Below, piece by piece: positions 1-7,865 of a stretch of 64,000 nucleotides of DNA. Positions within the stretch are counted from its first letter, which is position 1; each line of letters begins with the position of its first letter. This stretch comes from Jeotgalicoccus marinus DSM 19772 (lineage in GTDB: Bacteria; Bacillota; Bacilli; Staphylococcales; Salinicoccaceae), in the NCBI RefSeq assembly GCF_000425825.1, contig NZ_AUEE01000012.1, positions 1-64,000 of the forward strand. The letters run 5' to 3'. The position numbers and the translations under genes are program-made. The notes beneath the pieces are model-generated. The model searched no databases and had not been told where the DNA came from. It worked only from the letters and a program-made list of their open reading frames with translations.

Positions 1-210
1 ATCAACAGTATTTTCTAAACTCTTATATCCATCTTGATTTAGAATAGCTTCTTCATTTTCAAATAATTTTTCTACTGTAAGATCTTTATCCCAGTAGCCT
101 TAGTTAGAACCAAAGAAGTTCTCAGCGACTCTTCCTGCTGCCACTTCGAAAATTTTACCATTATATTGATTATCTTTGTGAGATAACCACAAAACAGCAT
201 AAAATTTCAT
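1..210 (-). pseudogene. Broken, partial gene at the window edge (unknown function)
   Basis: Read on the minus strand, an ATG at 210 opens a frame starting MKFYAVLWLSHKDNQYNG. A TAA at 102-100 interrupts it, after which the same frame continues open (GYWDKDLTVEKLFENEEA...) to position 1. An in-frame stop inside an otherwise continuous, hydrophilic coding-like frame suggests a decayed gene or a nonsense mutation. I see no convincing ribosome binding site before the ATG. Alternatively this is chance open frame in A+T-rich DNA. I do not recognise the family. The true 3' end lies outside the window. Confidence 0.3.
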
Positions 211-219
211 CTGGTCGTC

Positions 220-405
220 ATGAATATGGACGAACACGTGAAACGATTGGTCACTATGAACCGACCCAGAATGTTTTTCGCTAAAAAAGCAGCCCATCAG
301 TCTATCTTTAACGACATCATCCTGGTTACAGCCTGGATGACGACGCTCGCAGCCATTTGGATTTCTTACGGTTACTGGCGAAGTAAACGTAAGGAGAGTA
401 AATAA
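220..405 (+). CDS. Small hypothetical membrane protein, or gene remnant
   Basis: A 61-residue frame with a basic N-terminal half, one probable membrane segment (about residues 33-50, rich in I, L, V, A, W) and a basic tail ending RSKRKESK. No good ribosome binding site precedes the ATG, and the frame is open upstream only to position 187. Base composition becomes more G+C-rich at about 211, so this may be the 3' fragment of a longer gene joined to unrelated A+T-rich DNA. A strong terminator follows at 452-491, which supports the idea that something real was transcribed here. Function unknown. Confidence 0.3.
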   Translation: MNMDEHVKRLVTMNRPRMFFAKKAAHQSIFNDIILVTAWMTTLAAIWISYGYWRSKRKESK

Positions 406-451
406 CCATCTAAAAATTACAGCAAGGAACAGACACAGGTGATTAAAAACA

Positions 452-491
452 GGGTTCAGTGTTCGAGATGATGATCTCAAACACTGAACCC
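452..491. terminator. Bidirectional terminator
   Basis: A 12-bp perfect stem (452-463 with 480-491, GGGTTCAGTGTT) with an inner GAGAT/ATCTC stem. It lies between the convergent small + strand frame and the minus-strand symporter gene. The U-run is weak on both sides. Confidence 0.65.
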
Positions 492-537
492 TTTGTCTAT
501 CAATTAATGATATTGCTATTTTGATTGCATTTAATTT

Positions 538-1959
538 TTATGCTTTGGCTGTTTCTTTACCATTTGTGATGAATGTCACTGCAAGCAGTATAATCACAGA
601 CACCGGCAGCCCGATGAAGATGGGATGCAAACCGAAAGGATGTCCTGCAATCTGCCAGAGGACGGCGATAATCAGTCCGCTCCACATGGAAGCAAGACCA
701 GCAGCCGTCGTCACCTTTTTCCAGAACATGCCTAAGATTACCGGTGCAAACAAACCTGAGACTGTCATCGCCGTGCCGGTCACCATCAGATTGACAATTC
801 CAGGAATGGTAAGTGCCAGCACAAGCGCAATGACGGATATAATCAATACCGACAACCTGCTCCATAACAGCATCATTTTATCACCGTGGTGTGAAAAGTT
901 CGGTCTGATGATATCATTGACGAGCGAAGACGACCCTGCCAGAAGGAAAGAGTCCGCACTGGATATGACGGCTGCGAGCAGCAGGACAATCATAAAGACG
1001 ACCAGCGGAAAAGGGAATACTTCACCTACGACTCCGTAATAGACGAGAACTGGATCAATATTTCCAAGCTCGAGGCCGTAGCGGCTGAGTACGCCGATGG
1101 CGACAGCAACCGCACCGATCGTTACCGCGACGATCATGGAAATAATATATCCGCTGCCTGCTATTTTTATACTGTCGGCTGCCCAGACCCGCTGCCAGAG
1201 ATCCTGCCTGACAAATTGGAAGACTGCAAGCGTGAGAAGATAAATCATTATCTCACCCGGTGTAATATTCATCACGCTGAGCATATCGCCTTCACCGGCA
1301 GATGCGGCCCGGTCCGCAATCGAACCCCAGCCTCCTGCAGCTATCAATACTGATGCAAACAGCAGGACAACACCGAGCACAAGAATAATTCCATGGAAAG
1401 TATCCTGCCATATGACGGTCTTCAGTCCGCCGAAATAAGTTTTAAGCGTGAGCAGTACCCAGCCGATGATAATTCCAAGCGTAACATCCAGGTCGAGAGT
1501 CACGTTCAATATCGTCGCGATGGCGACAAACTGCATACCGGTCATCGCACAATATGAAAATAGTATACTGATGACTGTCGGTATGCGCGTCTTCTCACCA
1601 TAACGCAGTGCGGTATAGTCACCGATTGTGACCATCTTATAAGTCTCTCCAAGACTTCGGACACGATTGAGGACAAACAATGCAAAAATGATGACGCACA
1701 TAAACATAGTAATATGTATCCACTGCTGGCCCATCCCGAGGCTGTAACCATTCTCCATGTAGCCGAGCAAGGTCGATCCCCCGACGCCGGTGCCGATAAA
1801 TGTCAGGATTAAAGGGAAGAATGAAACAGTTCTGCCGGCAACATTATAATCCTCATATGTTTTCGTCTTTCGGTTGATATACAGAGCCAGCAAAATCAAT
1901 AATATGAAGTACACAAAAACAATGACTGATAAGATGACTCTCTCATTTTCATCAAACAA
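538..1959 (-). CDS. Sodium:solute symporter (SSS family)
   Basis: A 473-residue polytopic membrane protein of the sodium:solute symporter (SSS) family, which uses the sodium gradient to import a small solute such as a carboxylate, amino acid or vitamin. About 13 hydrophobic segments are visible. The region around residues 175-200 (TYFGGLKTVIWQDTFHG) matches the family's conserved stretch. The N-terminus (FVYFILLILLALYINRKTKTYEDYNVAGR) is typical of the first helix and loop. The start is a TTG at 1959, chosen for the upstream AAGGAAGAGAG at suitable spacing. The gene is visibly richer in G+C than both neighbours, suggesting separate origin. Substrate cannot be inferred. It is monocistronic and ends at the terminator at 452-491. 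Confidence 0.8.
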   Translation of the reverse strand: MFDENERVILSVIVFVYFILLILLALYINRKTKTYEDYNVAGRTVSFFPLILTFIGTGVGGSTLLGYMENGYSLGMGQQWIHITMFMCVIIFALFVLNRVRSLGETYKMVTIGDYTALRYGEKTRIPTVISILFSYCAMTGMQFVAIATILNVTLDLDVTLGIIIGWVLLTLKTYFGGLKTVIWQDTFHGIILVLGVVLLFASVLIAAGGWGSIADRAASAGEGDMLSVMNITPGEIMIYLLTLAVFQFVRQDLWQRVWAADSIKIAGSGYIISMIVAVTIGAVAVAIGVLSRYGLELGNIDPVLVYYGVVGEVFPFPLVVFMIVLLLAAVISSADSFLLAGSSSLVNDIIRPNFSHHGDKMMLLWSRLSVLIISVIALVLALTIPGIVNLMVTGTAMTVSGLFAPVILGMFWKKVTTAAGLASMWSGLIIAVLWQIAGHPFGLHPIFIGLPVSVIILLAVTFITNGKETAKA

Positions 1960-2194
1960 ATAACCACTCTCTTCCTTAATTTTGAATTGTCATGGGTGTG
2001 ATGAATTATGCTGCTAAAGCATCTTTTTAATAATATCATATCTTAACCTGAATCATCCATACTGCCACAGGAAACATTAAATGACTGAAAAGTTTAAGCA
2101 AGTAAGAACTCACTAAAATCATTCAAATTGAGACTGATGAATAACAATTTCTCAGGAGTACCAGTCCCTGATATGGTTTTACTTATGATATCAC

Positions 2195-2758
2195 TCAATC
2201 TGATATATTAAATCTACAAATTTCTAAGAAGCTTGCGACTAGTTCGTCAATAGATGCATCACAACCATCTTCAATCCACTTCATTAAAATATTTAAAAAT
2301 CCTCCTGTATTGTAATATAAAGCATATACCATATGAGTATCTTCTATTCGAAAATTAAACTTTTCTTTAACTTCTAAATGTATATCAGGTAATAACTGAT
2401 TGAATTGAAGTAATAAGAATGGGGTTAAGTTATGTAGGTTAATTAATTTCAGAAACTCAATTTCTTCTAAACAAATTGAAAAGAATTCCCTAGATAAATA
2501 TTTCATATTTAACTTATTTGCATACTTCAATCTATTTACATACTTTGTTTTTATTAAATTTATTCCGTAATTGAGAATATCTAGTTTTGAATTATAATTT
2601 CTGTAGAATGTTGTTCTATCTAGATCTGCGTTTTTTGTTATTTCAGAAATTGTTATTTTCTCAAAAGATTGATCTTTCATAAGTTCAATTAAACTTTCAT
2701 AAAGCCATAGCTGAGAGTTTTTAACTGATGGATTGTTAGAATACTTTATTTTATTCAT
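2195..2758 (-). CDS. TetR/AcrR family transcriptional regulator
   Basis: 187 residues. The N-terminal TetR-type helix-turn-helix is at about residues 15-60 (SLIELMKDQSFEKITISEI followed by TKNADLDRTTFYRNYNSKLD), including the TFYRNYNSK pattern of the recognition helix and helix 4. The C-terminal half is a helical ligand-binding region like that of short TetR_C members. It is divergently transcribed from the AhpD-like gene across a 117-bp gap containing inverted GTTGAACTT/AAGTTCAAC, so it probably represses that gene and itself. The inducer is unknown. Very A+T-rich, unlike the symporter next to it. Confidence 0.8.
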   Translation of the reverse strand: MNKIKYSNNPSVKNSQLWLYESLIELMKDQSFEKITISEITKNADLDRTTFYRNYNSKLDILNYGINLIKTKYVNRLKYANKLNMKYLSREFFSICLEEIEFLKLINLHNLTPFLLLQFNQLLPDIHLEVKEKFNFRIEDTHMVYALYYNTGGFLNILMKWIEDGCDASIDELVASFLEICRFNISD

Positions 2759-2783
2759 CTCCTAGCAACAAAAATCAAATTAT

Positions 2784-2850
2784 GTTGAACTTCAAGGCAA
2801 AGTATTGAAATACAATTAATTTAAATATACTCTATAGTCAAAAGTTCAAC
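2784..2850. promoter_or_regulatory. Candidate TetR operator region
   Basis: GTTGAACTT at 2784-2792 is repeated as its reverse complement AAGTTCAAC at 2842-2850. The left copy extends to the palindrome TTGAACTTCAA and the right copy is followed by CAACA-AG-TGTTG (about 2848-2859). The repeats lie between the divergent TetR and AhpD-like genes, the right one close to the latter's ribosome binding site. Assignment to the TetR protein is inference. Confidence 0.4.
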
Positions 2851-2875
2851 AAGTGTTGCAGTTAGGAGTGGGAGA

Positions 2876-3382
2876 ATGGGGAAGATTTTATCCAAAGGTA
2901 CTATAAAAGTCGGTAGTTTAATGAACTTAAAGAATAGAATTAATTACTTTAAGGTAGCCCCTGACGGTATGGAGAATGTCATCCAACAGGAAAGATATGT
3001 AAATAAAATTAAGTTAGATAGAAAATTTATACCATTAGTAAAACTGTATATTTCTCTTTTAAATGGTTGCTCATATTGTATTGAGATGCATTATAAAGAA
3101 GCTACTAAGAAGAAAATTGATCAGAATCGTATTGACTGTATTTTGAAACTAAATACGGATAATAAATTATTTAGTGAGAAAGAAAAAACACTTTTAAACT
3201 TTGCAAAAAAAGTAACTATAATTTCAGAAAATAGAATTTCTGATACAGAGTACCTAGATGTAAGAAAGTACTTGTCAGAAAAAGAATATATTGATTTTGT
3301 TTTGCTCATAAATCAAGTGAATACCTGGAATCGTATTTCGATTAGTTCAGGTAATACAGGCAAAGATATACCAACTGACTAA
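2876..3382 (+). CDS. AhpD-like / carboxymuconolactone decarboxylase family protein
   Basis: 168 residues with the AhpD/CMD core: NGCSYCIEMHYKEA at about residues 61-74 gives the CxxC redox pair and the downstream histidine of alkylhydroperoxidase-like proteins. INQVNTWNRISIS near the end matches the usual INxWNR segment. Members reduce peroxides or act in detoxification. The ATG at 2876 has a strong ribosome site (AGGAGTGGGAG). However, family members usually begin near MNLKNRINYFKVAP, which would mean the ATG at 2921, so the first 15 residues are uncertain. The divergent TetR gene probably controls it. The last residues (NTGKDIPTD) depart from the family's usual end. Confidence 0.75.
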   Translation: MGKILSKGTIKVGSLMNLKNRINYFKVAPDGMENVIQQERYVNKIKLDRKFIPLVKLYISLLNGCSYCIEMHYKEATKKKIDQNRIDCILKLNTDNKLFSEKEKTLLNFAKKVTIISENRISDTEYLDVRKYLSEKEYIDFVLLINQVNTWNRISISSGNTGKDIPTD

Positions 3383-3512
3383 ACTTAGTACTTATACAAA
3401 TCTTTTTATTTATTATGATTGTTCAAGTAATGAATACTCACCTAAACTTTAAAAAATTACAGTGGATAATGTAGTCGAACAAGCAGAATTAATGGCTAAT
3501 AAATTGTAAATA

Positions 3513-3547
3513 TAAAAAAAGACCTAATATCAATCAGATATTAGGTC
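3513..3547 (-). terminator. Rho-independent terminator next to the distal att site
   Basis: Stem GACCTAATATC (3521-3531) pairs with GATATTAGGTC (3537-3547) around a 5-nt loop. A run of A at 3514-3520 gives the U-tract on the minus strand. It lies 28 bp outside the direct repeat at 3575, so it belongs to the flanking chromosome or an older insertion, not to the element. Confidence 0.6.
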
Positions 3548-3574
3548 TATATTCATTAACCATAAATTATAATT

Positions 3575-3600
3575 AACACGCATCAACGGTGATAAGCTTC
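3575..3600 (-). repeat. Distal attachment-site direct repeat of the rlmH element
   Basis: This sequence is identical over 26 bp to 14094-14119 and nearly identical for a few more bases leftward. On the minus strand it begins GAAGCTTATCACCGTTGATG, i.e. it recreates the last codons and stop of rlmH (EAYHR-stop) without any attached gene. Confidence 0.9.
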
Positions 3601-3601
3601 G

Positions 3602-3623
3602 GCGTATCGTTTTTCTATGCGGC
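3602..3623 (+). repeat. Inverted att-like terminal repeat inside the element
   Basis: GCGTATCG-N6/7-ATGCGG on the + strand mirrors GCTTATCA-N6-ATGCGT, which the direct repeats carry on the minus strand. It also resembles the Staphylococcus core GCGTATCA...GATGCGG. An imperfect inverted repeat adjoining the direct repeat is what SCC ends look like. Confidence 0.6.
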
Positions 3624-4071
3624 CTTTTTGTAAATATTATTAATTTCTCACTTCATCCCTTCCTCAACTTATTATGGAAGATACAATCACTAGCAGTAGT
3701 TTATGTATTCAGTGAGTACATTAATTATTAAATAAGTCTAGAAACGAGACAAAATTAATAGGCATGTCCCCCTTTGAGCATTTCAGGAAACACACCTTAA
3801 AATCAGACTAAATCTAAAAGTTCACTTTTTGGTAGTGCATCACATTTTTTCGTGTTGCTTATCGCAATCTCAGATCGTCTCTTATTATTACACATACTCA
3901 GGTTATGGTATATTAAGATCTTCCCAGCCAAGTATGATATTATCTCTTTTTATTGTAGCTGTTTTCTTTATTTAAGGCATAATCGTTTAGTTATTTTTTG
4001 ACGACTTTTTTGGATGAGCTTTTTTAACCAATAAGATGCAATACAAAAAGAATATCAAACAGTTTATATAA

Positions 4072-4365
4072 CTATAAATTTTCTACAACTATCTTCTTCT
4101 CACTTTTTTCTACACGGTAATTTCTTATAGATACAATTAAAATGATAACTGCGGGAATAAAAGTAACAACATTTGTCAAGAATATCGCTAAATCACCTAT
4201 TAATATTCCGTAAATAACCCATACAAGCACACCAGTCGTTGAAAGACTATACATAGGTATAGAGATATCCTGTGTTCTTTGGGTTTTAATAACTTTAAAT
4301 GCTTGTGGGATAAATGCAGAGCTAGTTAAAACGCCCGCTAGTATACCCAAAAGTGTAATTGACAT
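4072..4365 (-). CDS. SemiSWEET sugar transporter
   Basis: 97 residues from the ATG at 4365, chosen because AAAAGGAGAGGAAAA precedes it and because family members start MSITLLG; an upstream ATG at 4452 lacks a ribosome site. Three membrane segments and the PQ-loop (SAFIPQAFKVIKTQRTQDIS, about residues 14-33) identify a bacterial SemiSWEET (MtN3/saliva, PQ-loop family). These work as homodimers moving sugars down their gradient. It is divergent from the sugar ABC operon, with a shared control region 4366-4656, suggesting co-regulation and perhaps export or equilibration of a released monosaccharide. It belongs to the element cargo. Confidence 0.85.
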   Translation of the reverse strand: MSITLLGILAGVLTSSAFIPQAFKVIKTQRTQDISIPMYSLSTTGVLVWVIYGILIGDLAIFLTNVVTFIPAVIILIVSIRNYRVEKSEKKIVVENL

Positions 4366-4505
4366 TTTTCCTCTCCTTTTTATTTTTATAATTATTCTAT
4401 AATAAGATAATACAAATAAATATTTTAGTAAAGTTTTTACTATAAAAATCATAAATATATAGTTTTTTTACATTATATTGTTATTTTTCTATTTAAATTT
4501 ATCTA

Positions 4506-4517
4506 TTAACCGTTTAA
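4506..4517. promoter_or_regulatory. Candidate LacI-type operator
   Basis: TTAACCGTTTAA is a near-palindrome with a central CG, the general form of LacI/GalR operators, in the divergent control region between the SemiSWEET gene and the ABC operon. Two positions break the symmetry. Weak evidence by itself. Confidence 0.3.
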
Positions 4518-4607
4518 ATTGAGCTAAATTACTATTTAAAAATTATATTTTACTAATTTTTTTACTTATTTTTACTTGAAGTTAACTATTGCTTAATAAA
4601 AGGATTT

Positions 4608-4623
4608 TATAATGACACTGTCA
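4608..4623 (+). promoter_or_regulatory. -10 box and palindrome before the sugar operon
   Basis: TATAAT at 4608-4613 is a consensus -10, though I find no good -35 at 16-18 bp. It runs into the perfect odd palindrome TGACA-C-TGTCA (4613-4623), which would lie across the transcription start. A regulator bound there would block initiation. This is a candidate site for the element's LacI protein. Confidence 0.45.
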
Positions 4624-4656
4624 CATAAGAGTGATAAAAATTTCAGGAGGAATAAA

Positions 4657-5985
4657 ATGAATAAAAAAAGCAGTAATTTATTATTATTTAGTTCATTGAT
4701 GTTAATGATTTTTGTTCTCGTAGCCTGTAGTAATGATTCATCAACTGATGAAGAAACGGCAAGTGGTGACGGGGCAGGCTCAGAAAGTGATTTATCAGCG
4801 GACCTACAATATTGGTCTAGCTATAATGAAAGTGAGCCACAAGCTAGAGTATTGCTTGATGCAGCAGATGCGTTTATGGAAGAAAACCCAGGTGTTTCAA
4901 TAGAATTTACTTTCAATGGTAGAGACAACTCTGAATTATTACCAACAGCCATTCAAAGTGGAAGAGACATACATATGTATGATGCCAATGCAGTTAATAT
5001 TATCAATCGCTTTTCAAACTCGAACATGAACTTAAATGAATTTTTTGAAGAGTCATATCCAACTACAGAAGATACACCTCTAAAGGATTACATTTCACAG
5101 CCAATGATCGATCTCGCTAGAGATTTAGGAGAAGACGAATTATTCTATGTACCTATGAATCCACAAGCTTTTGTATTCATGTATAACAAGTCAATTTTTG
5201 ATGAGGCTGGTGTTAATGAAGTTCCACAAACATGGGAAGAGTTTGTTGCAGCCGGCGAAAAAATTATTGAAGCAGGATATACGCCTTTAACAACAGACCC
5301 TAATTACTCTACAGGGATTTTCGGGTATTACCTATCAAGTCTCAAGGGAGAAGATTGGGTATTCGATTTAGTTGAGGACGAAACTTATGAAATGTGGAGC
5401 GATCCAGCGGTTTTAGAAGCAGCCAAAGCTATTGAAGAATTAGCAGATAAAGGTTTCTATGCGGATAATGTTTCAACAGTACAATTCCCACAAGCTCAAC
5501 AAGAATTTGTTATTGATGAAAATATAGCTATGTATCTTAATGGAACATGGATGCCTGGGGAGGTACAAGATACAGTGAGCGAAGACTTCGAGTGGGGGCA
5601 ATTCCAATTCCCTACAGTTGAAGGCGGAGTTAATGATAATACACATACTGCGTATAGTTCATATGGTATAGGTGTAAATCAAGATAATACAAATGAAGAA
5701 GCTGAAGCAGCCTTCAATTTTGCTGTTTTTGTCAACACAGGTGAATGGGACCAACAAATGGTAGATCAAGCTAAAGCATTACCAATTGATACAAATAACG
5801 AAAACCCAGAAGCTTTAACAGATATGGCTGAGATTTTTGAAAATACAGAAGGTAACTATGTTTCTCAAACAGCAATCGCAACTAACTCAGATAATTCACA
5901 AATAATTCGCTCAGCTTTCATCAACTTAATTTCAGGAGAATCAACTGCTGAAGAATTTATTGCAGAAATCCAGGATTCAAATTAG
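4657..5985 (+). CDS. Sugar ABC transporter solute-binding lipoprotein
   Basis: 442 residues from the ATG at 4657, which has CAGGAGGA upstream; the in-frame ATG at 4612 lies in the promoter. An N-terminal signal with lipobox LVAC (cysteine about residue 24) is followed by an acidic Ser/Thr/Glu spacer and a family 1 extracellular solute-binding domain (LQYWSSYNES at the start of the fold; later YNKSIFDEAGVNEVPQTWEE, typical of CUT1 binding proteins). It captures an oligosaccharide outside the membrane for the two permeases encoded next. First gene of the cargo operon, followed by a stable hairpin (6010-6040) that may raise its mRNA level. Substrate unknown. Confidence 0.9.
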   Translation: MNKKSSNLLLFSSLMLMIFVLVACSNDSSTDEETASGDGAGSESDLSADLQYWSSYNESEPQARVLLDAADAFMEENPGVSIEFTFNGRDNSELLPTAIQSGRDIHMYDANAVNIINRFSNSNMNLNEFFEESYPTTEDTPLKDYISQPMIDLARDLGEDELFYVPMNPQAFVFMYNKSIFDEAGVNEVPQTWEEFVAAGEKIIEAGYTPLTTDPNYSTGIFGYYLSSLKGEDWVFDLVEDETYEMWSDPAVLEAAKAIEELADKGFYADNVSTVQFPQAQQEFVIDENIAMYLNGTWMPGEVQDTVSEDFEWGQFQFPTVEGGVNDNTHTAYSSYGIGVNQDNTNEEAEAAFNFAVFVNTGEWDQQMVDQAKALPIDTNNENPEALTDMAEIFENTEGNYVSQTAIATNSDNSQIIRSAFINLISGESTAEEFIAEIQDSN

Positions 5986-6009
5986 TTAATATACTTTTTG
6001 AAAATCACA

Positions 6010-6040
6010 CAAGGGGTTGCCTAGATCAGGCAATCCCTTG
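6010..6040 (+). terminator. Intra-operon hairpin after the binding-protein gene
   Basis: A 13-bp stem (6010-6022 with 6028-6040, one G-U pair) with loop AGATC and no U-run after it. Such hairpins often follow solute-binding-protein genes and act as a partial terminator or 3'-end stabiliser, giving excess binding protein over permease. Function here is inferred. Confidence 0.6.
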
Positions 6041-6063
6041 ATTAAAATTGAAGGTGTTAAATT

Positions 6064-6954
6064 ATGGTAATGAAGAAGAAAACGATATTCATGTTTTTAG
6101 CCCCAGCATTAATATTGTTTGGTTTGTTTATACTTTATCCAGTAGTGAGAACTGTAATAATGAGCTTTTTCAATGTAAATACAATAACTTCTCCAACAAA
6201 TGAATGGAGCTTTGTTGGTATGCAAAACTACATAGATTTATTTAGTAATCCAACATTTAGAATATCAATGGTAAATATAATAAAGATTTGGGCTATAACT
6301 GGTTTCTTTACACTAGGTATTGCGCTTGTTTTTGCAGCAATTTTAAGCACTAAAATTTTTGGACGTAAATTCTTCACTTCTATTATATATTTACCAGAAG
6401 TTATATCCGTAATTGCTATTGGATACGCTTGGTTACTTTATGTATTTAATAGTCAATTTGGTTTAATAAACTCATTCTTCTCGGTAATAGGATTAGAGAG
6501 TCTTTCTAATATTGAATGGACCTCACCTGATATGTTGTTAATTTCTATGATCATTGCTGCTGTATTTGGGGCTATAGGTCAGTACACATTAATGTACTTA
6601 TCCGCAATGACTCGAATTCCTGAAGACTTTTATAATGTAGCAAGAATTGAAGGTCAAAATAGTATCTATCAGTTCTTTAAAATTACGTTACCTTTAATAA
6701 AGGATGTTATTCGAACTACTGCAGTATTATTTACGACATCAACAATTGGGTTCTTTGCTTTCGCACGTGTATTTAGTCATATTTCTACAATTACGCCGAT
6801 GCTTTTTACTTACAATCAAATATTCGGTACAGAAATAAATCCTGAAACTAATGTTGGTATGGGTGCGGCTTCAGGTGTAATGATGTCACTAGTTGGAATA
6901 TTCTTCTTTATTCTATCGAATTATATTATTAAAAAGTCAGATTACGAATATTAA
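6064..6954 (+). CDS. Sugar ABC transporter permease (MalF-like, CUT1)
   Basis: 296 residues with about six membrane segments. It starts with a helix at residues 8-28 (FMFLAPALILFGLFILYPVV), the standard opening of MalF/UgpA-type permeases. The cytoplasmic coupling loop is at about residues 197-218 (VARIEGQNSIYQFFKITLPL), the degenerate EAA motif with its glycine. Start ATG 6064 lies 7 nt after AAGGTG. It forms the membrane channel with the next gene's product and is fed by the lipoprotein encoded upstream. The next start codon lies 15 nt beyond its stop, so translation is probably coupled. Confidence 0.88.
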   Translation: MVMKKKTIFMFLAPALILFGLFILYPVVRTVIMSFFNVNTITSPTNEWSFVGMQNYIDLFSNPTFRISMVNIIKIWAITGFFTLGIALVFAAILSTKIFGRKFFTSIIYLPEVISVIAIGYAWLLYVFNSQFGLINSFFSVIGLESLSNIEWTSPDMLLISMIIAAVFGAIGQYTLMYLSAMTRIPEDFYNVARIEGQNSIYQFFKITLPLIKDVIRTTAVLFTTSTIGFFAFARVFSHISTITPMLFTYNQIFGTEINPETNVGMGAASGVMMSLVGIFFFILSNYIIKKSDYEY

Positions 6955-6969
6955 ATGCTGAGGGATTTT

Positions 6970-7836
6970 ATGAAAAATATAAAAGCAAGATTATCAAGAA
7001 TGTCGTTTAATAAAAACCAACTCAAATTGACTCCTGCTTATATTATACTGATTGCTTTTACAGTATTTATGGCATACATGTTGGGTTGGATACTATTCGC
7101 TTCCTTTTCTTCAACTCGTGGTATTTTCACAGGTAACCTATTTCAAGATGGACTTAATTTAGATAGTTATCGTCAAATATTCTTTAACAGTAATGGACTT
7201 TTAACAATCTTTAACACTTTAATTTATACAGTACCTAGTTCATTATTACTTATTATTATCTGCGCACCAGCAGCTTACGTTTTAGCAAGATTTGAATTTA
7301 AAGGTAATAAGTTGACTCAACAATTAATGGTCATAGCACTTTCAGTACCTGGAATAATGATTACGATGCCATTATTTTTCCATTTTAGTTCTCTAGGTGT
7401 TCATGACTCTAGACTGGTTATCATTCTATTGTTTACAGCAAACTCAATACCATTTGATGTATATTTCTTAACCGCATATTATAAAAATTTATCATATAGT
7501 TATGAAGAATCAGCAGCTATAGATGGTGCAGGTCCGCTAAGAACTTTTTGGGAAATCATGTTTCCCATGGCTAAGCCAGCAATAATTACAATTACAATTT
7601 TTAATTTAATAGGAAAATGGAATGCGTATTTTTTACCATTAATTTTTGCAAATACTCCAGGTATGCGACCGGTCGGGGTCTGGTTAGAAACGACTATTAC
7701 TTCAATGATAACTACTGGAAATTACAGTGGAATGTTTGCGGCTGTTGTACTAGCAGCTTCACCAACTATTATTCTGTACTTCTTCTTAGCCAATAGGCTA
7801 TTGCAAGGTGTAGAACAAAATGGCGTTAAAGGATAA
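6970..7836 (+). CDS. Sugar ABC transporter permease (MalG-like, CUT1)
   Basis: 288 residues from the ATG at 6970, preferred over the ATG at 6955 because GAGGGA (6960-6965) is well spaced only for 6970. About six membrane segments. The EAA loop is SAAIDGAGPLRTFWEIMFPM (about residues 180-199), close to the MalG consensus. It pairs with the MalF-like permease. The C-terminus ends GVEQNGVKG, typical of the family (LxxGxxxGAVKG). Followed after 29 nt by the ATPase gene. All three importer components lie in one operon, so the element does not depend on a chromosomal ATPase. Confidence 0.88.
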   Translation: MKNIKARLSRMSFNKNQLKLTPAYIILIAFTVFMAYMLGWILFASFSSTRGIFTGNLFQDGLNLDSYRQIFFNSNGLLTIFNTLIYTVPSSLLLIIICAPAAYVLARFEFKGNKLTQQLMVIALSVPGIMITMPLFFHFSSLGVHDSRLVIILLFTANSIPFDVYFLTAYYKNLSYSYEESAAIDGAGPLRTFWEIMFPMAKPAIITITIFNLIGKWNAYFLPLIFANTPGMRPVGVWLETTITSMITTGNYSGMFAAVVLAASPTIILYFFLANRLLQGVEQNGVKG

Positions 7837-7865
7837 TTACTTGTATTTACTAAGGAGAAATAAGA

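Larger units (their letters stand above)
3383..4071. other. Gene-free stretch containing the distal att junction
   Basis: About 690 bp without a credible gene. It contains a short open tail (about 3464-3509, reading VDNVVEQAELMANKL then stop) that may be a gene remnant, a hairpin at 3513-3547, the distal direct repeat 3575-3600 and the inverted att-like copy 3602-3623. The remainder, 3624-4071, is A+T-rich with no frame, repeat or promoter I can defend. Confidence 0.6.

Noticed and set aside
100-480. 126-residue minus-strand frame as one intact gene
   Set aside because: Its first half lies opposite the terminator and the small + strand frame; only the part from 210 down looks coding, and that is interrupted.
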